A stretch of DNA of 64,000 bases from Burkholderia sp. BCC0506 (GTDB lineage: Bacteria; Pseudomonadota; Gammaproteobacteria; Burkholderiales; Burkholderiaceae), in assembly GCF_902833145.1 (NCBI RefSeq), contig NZ_CADFEN010000001.1, positions 863,323-927,322 of the forward strand, given 5' to 3'. The notes beneath the pieces were generated by a model. That model was not told the origin of the DNA. It searched no databases and saw only the letters and a program-made list of their open reading frames with translations. Below are positions 1 through 9,161 of the stretch, one piece after another; the first letter of the stretch is position 1; every line of letters begins with the position of its first letter. The translations under genes were made by a program, and so were the position numbers.

Positions 1-642
1 GGCGTGCCGTCGCAACTGCTGGAGCGGCGGCCCGACATCGCGGCGGCCGAGCGCCGGGTCGCGGCCGCGAACGCGCAGATCGGCGAGGCGCGCGCCGCGT
101 TCTTCCCGGATCTCGTGCTGTCGGCGAGCGCCGGCCTCGAGAGTTCGTTCTTCGCGCCGTGGCTCACCGCGCCGAGCCTGTTCTGGTCGCTCGGCCCGCA
201 ACTCGCCGGCACGCTGTTCGACGGCGGCCGCCGCAGCGCGTCGCTGCGCGGCGCGCACGCGCAATACGACGGCGCGGTCGCCGATTACCGGCAGACCGTG
301 CTCGTCGCGTTCCAGCAGGTCGAGGACCAGTTGTCCGCGCTCGACGCGCTCGCGTCCGAAGCCGTCAGCCAGCAGCGCGCGACCGACGCGGCCGACCTGT
401 CGCTGCGGCTGACGACGAATCGCTTCAACGCGGGCGCCGTCAGCTATCTGGACGTGGTGACCGCGCAGACGATCGCATTGACGAACCGGCGCACGGCCGA
501 TCAGATCGACGCGCGCCGGATGGAAGCCGAAGTCGGGTTGCTGAAGGCGCTGGGCGGCGGCTGGCAGGCGAGCGCGGGCGCAGCCGCGGACGCGGACGCG
601 GAATCAAAAGCCGGCGCGAAGGAACCCGCGGCGGCCAGTTGA
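1..642 (+). CDS. RND efflux outer-membrane lipoprotein, C-terminal part (NodT/OprM type)
   Basis: This is the 3' part of a TolC-like outer-membrane channel gene; the reading frame is open at the left edge, so the start lies outside the window. The segment begins with the family signature around LLERRPDIAAAERRVAAANA and has the AFFPD motif and a later LGGGW motif, the same landmarks seen in the complete homologue at 12356-13762. Proteins of this family form the outer-membrane exit of tripartite RND pumps, so the adaptor and pump genes are probably upstream. The last 25 or so residues are alanine-rich and poorly conserved. It converges on the irlRS-like genes, with a toxin-antitoxin pair between. 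Family assignment is firm; the substrate is unknown. Confidence 0.9.
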   Translation, partial: GVPSQLLERRPDIAAAERRVAAANAQIGEARAAFFPDLVLSASAGLESSFFAPWLTAPSLFWSLGPQLAGTLFDGGRRSASLRGAHAQYDGAVADYRQTVLVAFQQVEDQLSALDALASEAVSQQRATDAADLSLRLTTNRFNAGAVSYLDVVTAQTIALTNRRTADQIDARRMEAEVGLLKALGGGWQASAGAAADADAESKAGAKEPAAAS

Positions 643-667
643 ACGTGAGAGGCGCGCAGCCGTAGCA

Positions 668-880
668 TCATTCCAACTCTTCGCTCGGCGAACAAAAGGC
701 TGCACGTCGGTAATACGGCTCGTTGACGTCATTCCACGACATGTCACCGTCAGTCACGCGAACCATGTCTTCCCCATCACTTGCGCCCGGGTCGATTGCC
801 TTGCGGTAGACCGTAACGACAAGGAGGGCACCGCGAAGGTTGTCGATGCGACGACCAGCTTTACCGTACAAGGCAGTCAA
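668..880 (-). CDS. Hypothetical protein, 70 residues, weak
   Basis: A short open frame that can only start at TTG, because an in-frame TAG lies just upstream. The product is acidic towards its end and has no signal peptide or membrane segment. Base composition is lower in GC than the neighbouring efflux genes, as in the adjacent toxin-antitoxin pair, which suggests that the whole stretch from about 660 to 1690 is acquired DNA. I do not recognise the protein. It could be a gene remnant or non-coding. Nothing else is visible between 881 and 986. Confidence 0.25.
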   Translation of the reverse strand: MTALYGKAGRRIDNLRGALLVVTVYRKAIDPGASDGEDMVRVTDGDMSWNDVNEPYYRRAAFCSPSEELE

Positions 881-986
881 TGGACGCTAACACGCGCCTT
901 GATCCAGGCCCCTGACGAGGCGGAGATGTTTGCCTTTACGCCCATTGTTCAGTCCACGTTTCCCGGTTTATCGGCTCGTGCCGTGA

Positions 987-1385
987 TTACTTGATCAACT
1001 GCATCCCTGCAACCTTCGAGGCGGTCACGTCGAAAGTAGCCGTGTACTCGCACCCGGCTACATGCGCTGAACGCTCGATCAAGCAGTCCGCGAAATCCGC
1101 CTTCGCGGACGCCGCAAAAACTCGAAGCGCCTTCCGCACCGTGTCCGCGCCTTCAACGACCAGTTCTTTGGTGCCGATCATCGAGTCGATGATGTCCTTC
1201 ATCTGCTCTCGCTCGACACCGTAGCAGCGCCCGAGTACCCACACGATCTCGACCAGTGCGACCTGCGAAACGTACCCCGGCCGTTCGGCCGACAGGGACT
1301 CCATCAGCGCTGTCGCCTTCTTCGACTGAACGACGTCGTCCTGGGCAAAGTAGCGAACCAGCACGTTCGTATCCAGTCCGATCAT
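987..1385 (-). CDS. PIN-domain toxin (VapC-like ribonuclease)
   Basis: A 132-residue PIN-domain protein, the usual length for VapC toxins, which are metal-dependent endoribonucleases. It opens with GLDTNVLVRYF, carrying the first catalytic Asp at residue 5. Further acidic positions are the glutamate in VALVEIVW (about 46), the Asp in KADFADCLI (about 97) and the Asp in TATFDVTAS (about 118). Its start overlaps the end of the antitoxin gene by 4 bases, so the two are translationally coupled in the order antitoxin-toxin. The target RNA cannot be told from sequence. Confidence 0.85.
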   Translation of the reverse strand: MIGLDTNVLVRYFAQDDVVQSKKATALMESLSAERPGYVSQVALVEIVWVLGRCYGVEREQMKDIIDSMIGTKELVVEGADTVRKALRVFAASAKADFADCLIERSAHVAGCEYTATFDVTASKVAGMQLIK

Positions 1386-1627
1386 CGTGCGGATGCCCCC
1401 TGCTCTGCGATGGCTCGATTCATGTCCTCGACCGACACCGGTTTCGCGGGCTTCTTCACGATGCCCTTGAGCGACGTGAGCGAGCGCGTGGCCGGGTAGA
1501 TCTCATAGCGGCCGGTTGTCTCGTTGAAGCTGAATTCAATCCGGTCTCCCGAGGCCAGACCAAGCTGATTGCGCACGTCCACGGGAATCGTGACCTGGCC
1601 CTTCGAAGTGATAGTTGCTGCCGTCAT
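1382..1627 (-). CDS. AbrB/MazE-family antitoxin
   Basis: An 81-residue SpoVT-AbrB-type DNA-binding protein; the N-terminus TAATITSKGQVTIPVDVR is the classical swapped-hairpin signature. I start it at 1627 rather than at the longer frame's 1684 because GGAGGT sits at ideal distance before this ATG and the AbrB fold begins at once. It is expected to neutralise the PIN toxin encoded downstream and to repress its own promoter. The C-terminal half, rich in K and E, is the likely toxin-binding tail. Confidence 0.85.
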   Translation of the reverse strand: MTAATITSKGQVTIPVDVRNQLGLASGDRIEFSFNETTGRYEIYPATRSLTSLKGIVKKPAKPVSVEDMNRAIAEQGASAR

Positions 1628-1645
1628 GGTGATACCTCCAATATT

Positions 1646-1663
1646 CCTTACTTTAAGGTAAGG
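1646..1663. promoter_or_regulatory. Inverted repeat, probable toxin-antitoxin operator
   Basis: CCTTAC and GTAAGG form perfect 6-base arms around TTTAAG, 19 bases upstream of the antitoxin start. AbrB-type antitoxins bind such palindromes to autoregulate, so this is the obvious operator candidate. It is one of the few AT-rich spots nearby. Confidence 0.5.
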
Positions 1664-1791
1664 AGAATCGAAAAGCAAGGGCAAACCGCAGATGTACCGA
1701 ACGGCAAAAACCGCCGAGATCGGCCGACCTCAGCAGAGCGCGAGTGCAGGTTCAGGCGCGGAATCGAACACCATCACGCAGGAACCCGCCG

Positions 1792-3252
1792 TCACGCAGC
1801 CCGCGGCCGGTTGAACGTGAGTACGAACCGCGTGCCGCGCGCATCGCTTTCGACCTGCGCGGTGCCGCCGTGCAGCTCCATCACCGAGCGCACGATCGCG
1901 AGGCCGAGCCCGGCCGTGCCGCCCGGCGCGCCGCCGCTGCGCGCGGGATCGCCGCGCACGAAGCGATCGAAGATACGCGGCAGCAGCGCGGGATCGATCG
2001 GCTCGCCCGGATTCTCGACGACGACGCGCACCGCATCGGCCGTTTCGTCGACGGCGAGCGTGATGACACCGCCGGCCGGTGTGTAACGCAGCGCGTTCGC
2101 GAGCAGATTGCCCACGGCGCGGCGGAACAGCTCGACGTCGGCGGTCAGTTGCCCCTGGCCTTCGACGCGCAGCGTCGAGCCCGCTTCGTCGGCGAGCCCC
2201 TCGAAATACTCGGAGATGCGCTCGAGTTCCTCGCGCACGTCGAACGCGCGCTGCCGCGTGACGAAGCTCGGATGCTCGGCGCGCGCGAGAAACAGCACGT
2301 TCTCGATCATCCGCGCGAGACGGTCGTATTCCTCGAGGTTCGATTCGAGCAGCGTCTGATACTCGTCGGCCGAACGCGGCCGCGCGAGCGCGACTTCGGT
2401 GGCGCCGCGCATGTTGTTCAGCGGCGTGCGCAGGTCGTGCGCGAGATCGGCGCTGAATTGCGACAGATGCGCGAACGCCTGCTGCAGGCGGCCGAGCATC
2501 GCGTTCTGCGCATCGACGAGCGCGCGCAGCTCCGACGGCGCGCGCGACGCGTCGAGCCGTGTATCGAGCTTGTCGACCGTGATCCGGCCGGTGTCGTCGA
2601 CGATCTCGCGCAGCGGCGCGAGCGCCTTGCGGATCAGCCAGTAGCCGAGCAGCAGCGCGAACAGCGCGCCGAGTCCGCCCGCGATCTCGAGCCGGTCGCG
2701 GTAGCCGTCGAGCAGATCGGCCCGGTCGTGCATGTTGCGCGCGATCGCGATGCGGATCGGCGTGCGGTCGCCGAGCGCGGCCTCGATCACGACGCCGCGC
2801 ATCGGCGTGCCGCCGTCGGCGGTCCACGTGACGAGCCGGTCGGCCGTGATCCGGTCGTTCGCAGGCACCGGCACCGCATGCGGCGCGAACAGCTGCGCGT
2901 CGGCCAGCGGAACCGATGCGGCCGCGGGCGCATCGTCGAGCGCGGCGAGCCGGACGTTGTGGCGCGCGAGGACCTCGCCCCCCGCATCGACGACGGCCAT
3001 CGACAGCGCCTCGTTGCCCAGCACCTGGCTCGTCAGCCGCTCCGCATGCGCACGCACCGCGTCGAGCGACTCCAGCTCGCCCGCGAGCCGGCGCGTGTGG
3101 CGCGCGGCCAGCACGATGTCGAGATCGTCCTGCGTGTTCACCTGCCGCTCGAGGCCGGCATACACATATGCGCCGACGAGCGCGAACGCGGCCAGCGTGG
3201 TCGCGGCGAAGGCAAGCGCGAGCGTCGCGGCCAGCGAGCGCGGGCGCGTCAT
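1792..3252 (-). CDS. irlS: Sensor histidine kinase, IrlS/CusS type
   Basis: A 486-residue membrane histidine kinase of the heavy-metal sensor group. TM1 lies about residues 8-30, a periplasmic sensor segment runs to about 185, and TM2 covers about 190-207, followed by a HAMP-like linker. The dimerisation motif [10 protein letters not shown] gives the phosphorylated His at about 272; an N-box ([10 protein letters not shown]) and a glycine box (TAGLGLAI) complete the ATPase domain. The start at 3252 overlaps the regulator's stop as ATGA, so the two are coupled. The symbol rests on resemblance of the pair to Burkholderia irlRS. Being convergent with the efflux gene at the window start suggests, without proving, that it controls that pump. 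Confidence 0.85.
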   Translation of the reverse strand: MTRPRSLAATLALAFAATTLAAFALVGAYVYAGLERQVNTQDDLDIVLAARHTRRLAGELESLDAVRAHAERLTSQVLGNEALSMAVVDAGGEVLARHNVRLAALDDAPAAASVPLADAQLFAPHAVPVPANDRITADRLVTWTADGGTPMRGVVIEAALGDRTPIRIAIARNMHDRADLLDGYRDRLEIAGGLGALFALLLGYWLIRKALAPLREIVDDTGRITVDKLDTRLDASRAPSELRALVDAQNAMLGRLQQAFAHLSQFSADLAHDLRTPLNNMRGATEVALARPRSADEYQTLLESNLEEYDRLARMIENVLFLARAEHPSFVTRQRAFDVREELERISEYFEGLADEAGSTLRVEGQGQLTADVELFRRAVGNLLANALRYTPAGGVITLAVDETADAVRVVVENPGEPIDPALLPRIFDRFVRGDPARSGGAPGGTAGLGLAIVRSVMELHGGTAQVESDARGTRFVLTFNRPRAA

Positions 3253-3926
3253 GCGTCGCCCTTCGGTTCGAGCACGTAGCCGACGCCGCGCACGGTATGG
3301 ATCAGCTTGACCGGAAACGCGTCGTCGATCTTCGCGCGCAGCCGCCGGATCGCGACCTCGACGACGTTGGTGTCGCTGTCGAAATTCATGTCCCACACGT
3401 ACGACGCGATCTGCGTGCGGCTCAGCACTTCCCCCTGGCGGCGCGCGAGCAGCTGCAGCAGCGAGAATTCGCGCGGCGTGAGATCGATCCGCGTGGCGCC
3501 GCGCTTCACGCGGCGGCGCACCACGTCGATGTCCAGATCGCCGACCGCCAGATGCTCGGTCTCCCGCGGCGGCCCGCGACGCGCGAGCGTGCGGATGCGG
3601 GCGAGCAGCTCGACGAACGCGAACGGTTTCACGAGGTAGTCGTCGGCGCCGAGTTCGAGGCCGTGCACGCGGTCCTGCACGTCGTCGCGCGCGGTCAGGA
3701 ACAGCACCGGCGTCGTGTGCGTGTCGCGCAGCCGCTTGAGCACGCCCCAGCCGTCGAGCACGGGCAGCATCACGTCGAGCACGATCACGTCGTAACGCTC
3801 TTCCTGCGCGAGCATCAGCCCTTCGGCGCCGTCTTTCGCGAGATCGACGCTGAAGCCCGATTCCTCGAGCCCCTTCTTCAGGTACGCGCCCGTCTTGGGT
3901 TCGTCTTCGACTATCAGGATACGCAT
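3249..3926 (-). CDS. irlR: OmpR-family response regulator, IrlR/CusR type
   Basis: A 225-residue regulator: receiver domain with phospho-acceptor Asp at 51 (VIVLDVMLP), conserved Thr and Lys (LTARDD, LVKPF), then a winged-helix DNA-binding domain ending in [10 protein letters not shown]. The start [10 protein letters not shown] at 3926 is the standard one for the family; the longer upstream frame is not conserved in style. The protein closely resembles heavy-metal regulators (CusR, CopR, IrlR). It is first in a two-gene unit with the kinase. The 255 bases upstream, to the Rieske gene end, contain no gene that I can see. Confidence 0.88.
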   Translation of the reverse strand: MRILIVEDEPKTGAYLKKGLEESGFSVDLAKDGAEGLMLAQEERYDVIVLDVMLPVLDGWGVLKRLRDTHTTPVLFLTARDDVQDRVHGLELGADDYLVKPFAFVELLARIRTLARRGPPRETEHLAVGDLDIDVVRRRVKRGATRIDLTPREFSLLQLLARRQGEVLSRTQIASYVWDMNFDSDTNVVEVAIRRLRAKIDDAFPVKLIHTVRGVGYVLEPKGDA

Positions 3927-4181
3927 GGCCGGCTCCGTCGCATTCGTGGGGACATGCGGCGATGTTACCGGGAAACGGCGACGCGGCATCGCTGCGTGCA
4001 AGCGCGAACGGCATGGATGACAAAACTGTAATCGACCGGTCAGCCTGGCGTGCGGTTGCACGAAAACAGGGACACATTGAAGTCGCGGACTGGTTCAGAC
4101 GCGCGCGCCAACGCCGGCCGTCCGTGCGGTTCATCGCTGTTCGCGCGCGCCTGACGGAACGGCGCGGCCGGCCCGGTCAGG

Positions 4182-5306
4182 CTAACGCCGCCGGCTCGCG
4201 CATGGCGGCTCGCTCACCCCGACGCGGTCGACCCAGCCGCGGTAGAACGCGCGGTACTTCAGCACGAGCTTGTCGTACCGGCTGTACGCGCCGCCGCCGT
4301 CCGGCTTCATCCCGTTCCAGATCTTGACGTCGTACCCGGCCGCCTGTCGGGTCTGGAGCCCGAACAGCACGTAGTCGATCGCGCGCCGCAGCACGCCGCG
4401 CGCCTTCCTGATCGAGATCAGCATGTGCATGACGTTCTTGCCGTCGCTCACCGGCGTCACGCACTGGAGCAGCTTGTATTTGACGTCTGCGTCCAGCGCG
4501 ACGGTCATCACGCATCCGCCCGGGTAGCCGTCGAAATGCAGGTTCATCCGCGACATGTTCATGCCAAGCGCGCGCGACAGCATGCCGAACGGCCCGAAGT
4601 ACCGGTTCACGGTGAAGTCGATCCCGGCGCCGAACCACGCGCCCGCCCGCGCCAGCGGCTCGACCTCCGGCCACGGGCGCCAGTCGTCGAAGAGCTTGAG
4701 CTCGAACGCCGAGATCGGCAGCGCGTGGACGGGCGTCGCATGCTGCGCGTCGTAGAAGTTCTCGACGATCCGCAGGACCGCCGTCGTCGTCTCGAACGCG
4801 AAGTGCAGGTGCATGAAATCGCCGTTGTCGACGTCGGCCGCGGCGATGTCGGGCAGCGGGTGCAGCGGCTGCGGCGAGCCGTACCAGACCCACACGTAGC
4901 CGTACCGCTCGACGGTGACCCACGTCGGCTGGCGCGCGCCGCGCGGCACCGGCGCCAGCTGGCGCACCGCCGGGCTGTGGCCGGGAATGTGCACGCACTG
5001 GCCGTGCTCGTCGTAGCGCCAGTGGTGAAACGGGCACTGGATGCTCCCGTCCCTGACCTGCCCGTCGGCCAGGTTCGCCCCAAGGTGCGCGCAGTGGCGG
5101 TCCATCACCACGGCCCGGCCCGTCGCGTCGCGCCAGGCGACGCAAGGCCGGCCGAACAGCGTCAACGCCGTCGGCTTGTCCTTGAGGTGGTCCGAGCGCA
5201 TCGCGACGTACCAGCTCGCGGCCACGCGGGTGGTCGCGTCGTACGCCGCCGCGGGATGCTCGCCGGCATCCGCCTGATTCAATTGAACGTCGTCCATCAT
5301 TTTCAT
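4182..5306 (-). CDS. Rieske non-heme iron oxygenase, alpha-subunit type
   Basis: A 374-residue Rieske oxygenase. The [2Fe-2S] ligands are visible as C72-x-H74 and C91-x2-H94. The mononuclear iron site fits D-x2-H-x4-H in NFYDAQHATPVH, around residue 160. Single-component members of this group hydroxylate or demethylate aromatic or steroid-like substrates using a separate reductase; no reductase is encoded next to it. A second ATG two codons in is possible. The gene lies 15 bases after a truncated gene (5322-5577), with which it probably once formed an operon. The substrate is unknown. Confidence 0.85.
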   Translation of the reverse strand: MKMMDDVQLNQADAGEHPAAAYDATTRVAASWYVAMRSDHLKDKPTALTLFGRPCVAWRDATGRAVVMDRHCAHLGANLADGQVRDGSIQCPFHHWRYDEHGQCVHIPGHSPAVRQLAPVPRGARQPTWVTVERYGYVWVWYGSPQPLHPLPDIAAADVDNGDFMHLHFAFETTTAVLRIVENFYDAQHATPVHALPISAFELKLFDDWRPWPEVEPLARAGAWFGAGIDFTVNRYFGPFGMLSRALGMNMSRMNLHFDGYPGGCVMTVALDADVKYKLLQCVTPVSDGKNVMHMLISIRKARGVLRRAIDYVLFGLQTRQAAGYDVKIWNGMKPDGGGAYSRYDKLVLKYRAFYRGWVDRVGVSEPPCASRRR

Positions 5307-5321
5307 TCCGGGGTCGGCCGA

Positions 5322-5577
5322 CTACTTCAGCGCGAGGCCGATGCGGGTCGTGACGTACGCCCTGAGCAGCGCGAACATCGGGTTGTAGTCGAAGTACCGT
5401 TTCACCTCCGCCGGCGCGCTGGTTTGCGTCCAGTGCAGCAGCTTCATCGCGGGCAGCAGGCTGTACTTCGAGTTGTTGAGCTGCGGCCTGGCTCCGGTGA
5501 TGCAGTAACCGAAGTCGAACATCGGCTTGGCGAACGCCCGTTCGTTGATGAGGACGTGAATCCGTGCCGCCGCCTCA
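5322..5577 (-). pseudogene. 3' remnant of an unrecognised gene upstream of the Rieske oxygenase
   Basis: An open frame on the minus strand gives about 85 residues with normal protein character (NERAFAKPMFDFGYCITG, then an aromatic-rich stretch ending RIGLALK), but the only ATG (5522) is internal and the frame runs back into the 3' end of the histidine-kinase gene. This is what remains when a gene loses its 5' part. The kinase stop (5575) and the fragment meet almost base to base, which points to the two-component/RND block having been inserted here or to a deletion. I cannot name the family. Confidence 0.5.
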
Positions 5578-6852
5578 TTGCGCGGCGCCGTGCTTCGGAA
5601 ACCTCATCGCTACGACCAGCCCGCCGTCGGCCGCGTTGGAAATTTTCAGCGTGCCGCCGTGATGGCGAACGAGGCGTTGGACGATGGCCAGGCCCAAGCC
5701 GCTGTGCGAGGTGCCGCCGCGCGCGGGATCGAGCCGGACAAACGGACGCAGCACGCGGTCGAGATCGGCCTCGGATATGCCAGGCCCGTGGTCTCGCACC
5801 ACCAGTTCGTAGTGCTCGCCATGCGCTCGCGTGGCGATCTCCACGGGCGGCTCGCCGTAGGTGAGCGCATTTTCGACGAGGTTCGAAAGCGTGCGGTCGA
5901 TATCGACCGTGGGCAGCATGAAGTCGGGCCCCGCGTGAAGTTCGAGCGTGACGAGCGCATCCCGATGCGCTTCGCCGCTCGGACTCGGCGCGCCCGCGTA
6001 ATCGCGACGGCAATACGTGTCCACGCCGATCCGCGGCGCCCCTTCGGGGATCTCGCGCGCAAAGTCGAGAAACTGCGTGATGACACGCGACATCGACTCG
6101 GTATCGCGCAGAAAACCCTCGCGATCGCCACGGTCGGTCAGCAGGTCTGCCCGTACCTGCATGCGTGTGATCGGTGTGCGCAAGTCGTGCGCGATACTCG
6201 CCAGCATCACGGCGCGCTCGCGCTCGGCCGCGGCCAGCTCGCCCGTCATGTCGTTGAAGTCGCCGATCAGTTCGCGCAATTCGCGCGGCCCGCGCTTGCG
6301 CACGATGCTCAGAGGGTGACCGATGCGATGTTCGCGCGCGGCTGCGGCAAGATCGCGAATGGGGCGATTCAGTTGCCAGGCCAGCACGACGGCAACCCCG
6401 ACAGCGAACGCCAGCGTCAACGCCAGCACCCCGGTGAAACGGCTCGGCGGCACCTCGGCTCGAGGCAACACGATGCCACGCGTGCTGCCTGCGCGGGACA
6501 CGTGCAGCGTGCCGTCTTCGTCCATTGCCACGTGGGTGCCCGGCGGCAGCACGTGGCGCAATTGCCGTTCGATGGGCCCGTTCGTGTCGTCGCGAAAGCG
6601 CTGCGCGTCGGCGGCCGGCAGTTGGTTCAGGTCCACGAACGAAGCACCCAGGATGTCCGCAGCGGACCGCTCGCCGTCGCTGCCCTGCCCGCCCATGCTG
6701 GCGGCAGCCTCCACGACGCGGGAAATATGGAAGGCGGCGAGGCTCGCGCGCGTTCGCTCGATCAACAGCAGCGACGTGAGATGAACCAGCACGAGCAGGC
6801 CCACCGTGGTGATGACGAGCCGGCCGAACATCGTATCAAGTGGATTCTTCAT
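5575..6852 (-). CDS. Sensor histidine kinase of the RND efflux locus
   Basis: A 425-residue EnvZ-like kinase. TM1 is about residues 11-31, a periplasmic loop runs 32-138, and TM2 is about 140-160, followed by HAMP. The H-box IAHDLRTPITRMQ places the active His at 222; the N-box (LSNLVENALTYG) and glycine boxes (DHGPGIS, GLGLAIV) are intact. The gene overlaps the 3' end of the response regulator by 17 bases. The pair is transcribed away from the RND operon, an arrangement known from adeRS-adeABC of Acinetobacter, so control of that pump is the natural inference. Confidence 0.87.
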   Translation of the reverse strand: MKNPLDTMFGRLVITTVGLLVLVHLTSLLLIERTRASLAAFHISRVVEAAASMGGQGSDGERSAADILGASFVDLNQLPAADAQRFRDDTNGPIERQLRHVLPPGTHVAMDEDGTLHVSRAGSTRGIVLPRAEVPPSRFTGVLALTLAFAVGVAVVLAWQLNRPIRDLAAAAREHRIGHPLSIVRKRGPRELRELIGDFNDMTGELAAAERERAVMLASIAHDLRTPITRMQVRADLLTDRGDREGFLRDTESMSRVITQFLDFAREIPEGAPRIGVDTYCRRDYAGAPSPSGEAHRDALVTLELHAGPDFMLPTVDIDRTLSNLVENALTYGEPPVEIATRAHGEHYELVVRDHGPGISEADLDRVLRPFVRLDPARGGTSHSGLGLAIVQRLVRHHGGTLKISNAADGGLVVAMRFPKHGAAQ

Positions 6853-7585
6853 CGGCCGGGTTGTCGGGAATGAACATGTAGCCGATCCCGCGCACGGTTT
6901 GCAGCCGTCGGGGATTGGACGGATCGTCCTCGATCAGGCGGCGCAGGCGCCATACCGGAACGTCGATGCCGCGCTCGGTCACTTCGGCATCCGGACCGTG
7001 GAGCAGCTCGATGAGCCGCGTACGCGAAAGCGTTTCCATGGGGTGCGAGGCCAGCACTTCGAGCAGCGCGTACTCGCCGCCGGTGAGCTTCACGGGTGCG
7101 CCTTCGCGCAGCAGCGTGCGCGTCGAGAAATCGAGTTCGAAACGGCCGAACCGGCACGGGGCGGGCTTCTCCCGCACCGCCGCGGTTCGCGGTGGCCCTT
7201 GGCGACGCAGCACTGCATGGATGCGCGCGAGCAGTTCCTGTGGCATGAACGGCTTGCTCAGGTAGTCGTCCGCCCCGAGTTCGAGCCCGAGCACGCGGTC
7301 TACGCCTTCGGCACGCGCGGTCAACATGATGACGGGAATCGTGTCGCCGCTCGCGCGCAGCTGCTTGAGCGCGGTGAGGCCATCCACGCCCGGCATCATG
7401 AGGTCCAGCACGATGATGGCCGGCCGCTCGCGCTCCAACCGCCGCGCGAGATTCGTTGCGTCGTGCAGAACGGAGAACTCGATGCCGCGCTGCTGGAAGA
7501 ACCTGCGCAGCAGGTCGCGCAGTTCCGCATCGTCGTCGACGAGCAGCACTTGCGGCGCGGGGTCGGGGATGGAAGGTGGATGCAT
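6836..7585 (-). CDS. OmpR-family response regulator of the RND efflux locus
   Basis: A 249-residue receiver plus winged-helix regulator. The phospho-acceptor is Asp 61 (IIVLDLMMP), the acidic pocket is VDDD near residue 17, and the switch residues lie in MLTARAE and LSKPF. The DNA-binding half ends in the usual VRGIGYMFIP. An N-terminal extension of about 11 residues is proline-rich. The gene is first of the kinase pair, divergent from the adaptor gene. A box with two half-sites 10 bp apart lies 61-76 bases upstream of its start and a mirror copy faces the pump operon, consistent with regulation of both. Confidence 0.88.
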   Translation of the reverse strand: MHPPSIPDPAPQVLLVDDDAELRDLLRRFFQQRGIEFSVLHDATNLARRLERERPAIIVLDLMMPGVDGLTALKQLRASGDTIPVIMLTARAEGVDRVLGLELGADDYLSKPFMPQELLARIHAVLRRQGPPRTAAVREKPAPCRFGRFELDFSTRTLLREGAPVKLTGGEYALLEVLASHPMETLSRTRLIELLHGPDAEVTERGIDVPVWRLRRLIEDDPSNPRRLQTVRGIGYMFIPDNPADEEST

Positions 7586-7645
7586 TTCGGGTATTCGGGG
7601 CGGCGTGAGGACGGAATGATGGTAGCCCGGATACGATCTGACTGG

Positions 7646-7661
7646 CTTTCGGAATATTACT
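7646..7661 (-). promoter_or_regulatory. Probable response-regulator box facing the two-component genes
   Basis: Read on the minus strand this is GTAAT-ATTCC-GAAAG, two 5-base half-sites with a 10-bp period, ending about 60 bases before the response-regulator start. It matches the box at 7769-7784 in inverted orientation over most of its length. Tandem half-sites with this period are typical of OmpR-family regulators. Confidence 0.45.
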
Positions 7662-7768
7662 GTGATTTGCGATCCCTAACGGAACCGCCACAAGGGACGG
7701 GCCGCGAGGGTATTACGTACCCCGAAATCCCGATTCTCTTTCCCCTCTCCGGGCGCGTCACTGGACAG

Positions 7769-7784
7769 TAAGTTTCCGTAAGCA
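7769..7784 (+). promoter_or_regulatory. Probable response-regulator box facing the RND operon
   Basis: GTAAG-TTTCC-GTAAG is a perfect direct repeat with a 10-bp period, about 140 bases before the adaptor gene. With its mirror copy at 7646-7661 it brackets the divergent promoter region (7586-7922), which otherwise contains no gene. Confidence 0.5.
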
Positions 7785-7922
7785 CAAAAAAATGCGCCGT
7801 CGGTAGCGTTACGCCTTGTCCAGCACCGGTACCGCCGAGGTTCCACCGAAGCGTCCGGTGCCGTCCCGTTCTCGCATCGCGCGACATCGCGATGTCCAAA
7901 CAGGTCAAAGTTGAAGACGCCA

Positions 7923-9149
7923 ATGCTCCCGAACCACGCGCACCACCCCATGACGTGCAGGCCGCGCCAGTTGTTTGCCGCACTCTCGATACTTGCGATA
8001 GTCGGAACCGCCGGCTGCAACCGGCAAACCGGCGCACCGCCCGGCGGCTTCGCCGCGCAGACCGCACAGGTGGGCGTGCTCTCGCTCGCGCCGCAGCACA
8101 TCGTCGAGACCACCGAACTCTCCGGCCGCCTTTCCTCGCGGAAAGTCTCCGACGTGCGGCCGCAGGTGAGCGGCATCATCCTCAAGCGCTTGTTCGTGGA
8201 AGGCAGCGACGTGAAGGCGGGCCAGGTGCTCTACCAGATCGATCCGGCCACCTACCGGGCCGCTTACGACCAGGCGCGCGGCACGCTGGAAAACGCCCGT
8301 GCCACGCTGGCCTCGGCGAAGACGAAAGCGGATCGCTTCACTGAACTCGTGAAGATCAACGCCGTGAGCAAGCAGGACTACGACGATGCCGTCGCTGCGG
8401 TTCGCGAAGACGCGGCAAGCGTCACGGCCGACGAAGCAGCGCTCGAATCCGCGCGCGTGAACCTCGAATACACGCACGTGCGTGCGCCCATCTCCGGACG
8501 CATCGGCGCATCGACCGTGACAGAAGGCGCGCTCGTCACCTCGAACCAGACCACCGCGCTCGCGACCATCCAGGCGTTCGACCAGATGTACCTCGACGTC
8601 ACGCGCCCCAGCACGGAATGGCTGAGGCTTCGCAAGGCCTTCGCTTCCGGGCGCCTGAAGAAGACGGGCAGCGACAGCGCCGCCGTCACGCTCCTGATGG
8701 AAGACGGTACCGAATACGCCCATCCCGGCGCGCTGCAGTTCTCCGGCGTCACGGTGGACGCCACTACGGGTTCGGTCACGCTGCGCAGCACGTTCCCGAA
8801 CCCCGAACGCGAATTGCTGCCCGGCATGTTCGTGCGCGCCCGCCTGGAAGAAGGCGAGAACGACAACGCGATACTCGTGCCGCAGATGGCCGTGACGCGC
8901 GGGTCGGACGGCAAGGCGAGCGTGTACGTCGTGGATGCGGCCGGCAACGCGCAACAGGTGCAAGTCACGGCCGACCACGCATTCCGCGACCAATGGATCG
9001 TGACCTCAGGCCTGCACACCGGCGACCGCGTGATCGTGAGCGGCCTGCAGGGCGTGCATGCGGGCGCGCCGGTCAAGGTGGTGGCCGATATGCCGCAGAC
9101 GCAGGCGAGCGCGGCAGCCACGGCCTCGGCCGTGTCGGCACAACGCTAG
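7923..9149 (+). CDS. RND efflux periplasmic adaptor lipoprotein (AcrA/MexA type)
   Basis: Membrane-fusion protein linking the inner-membrane pump to the outer-membrane channel. A signal peptide with lipobox (IVGTAGC) places it as an inner-membrane-anchored periplasmic lipoprotein. The barrel-sandwich/lipoyl motif (VRPQVSGIILKRLFVEGSDV), the DQARGTLENARATLA coiled-coil hairpin and the LPGMFVRARLEEG segment are all present. Start choices are TTG 7911, ATG 7923 and ATG 7950; none has a strong ribosome site, and 7950 gives the shortest n-region. It is 12 bases from the pump gene and first of a three-gene operon. Confidence 0.92.
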   Translation: MLPNHAHHPMTCRPRQLFAALSILAIVGTAGCNRQTGAPPGGFAAQTAQVGVLSLAPQHIVETTELSGRLSSRKVSDVRPQVSGIILKRLFVEGSDVKAGQVLYQIDPATYRAAYDQARGTLENARATLASAKTKADRFTELVKINAVSKQDYDDAVAAVREDAASVTADEAALESARVNLEYTHVRAPISGRIGASTVTEGALVTSNQTTALATIQAFDQMYLDVTRPSTEWLRLRKAFASGRLKKTGSDSAAVTLLMEDGTEYAHPGALQFSGVTVDATTGSVTLRSTFPNPERELLPGMFVRARLEEGENDNAILVPQMAVTRGSDGKASVYVVDAAGNAQQVQVTADHAFRDQWIVTSGLHTGDRVIVSGLQGVHAGAPVKVVADMPQTQASAAATASAVSAQR

Positions 9150-9161
9150 GCGGAGAACGGC

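Noticed and set aside
1744-3279. A plus-strand frame of 511 codons opposite the irlS-like gene
   Set aside because: Composition is Arg/Ala/Glu shadow sequence; the minus-strand kinase has all its motifs.
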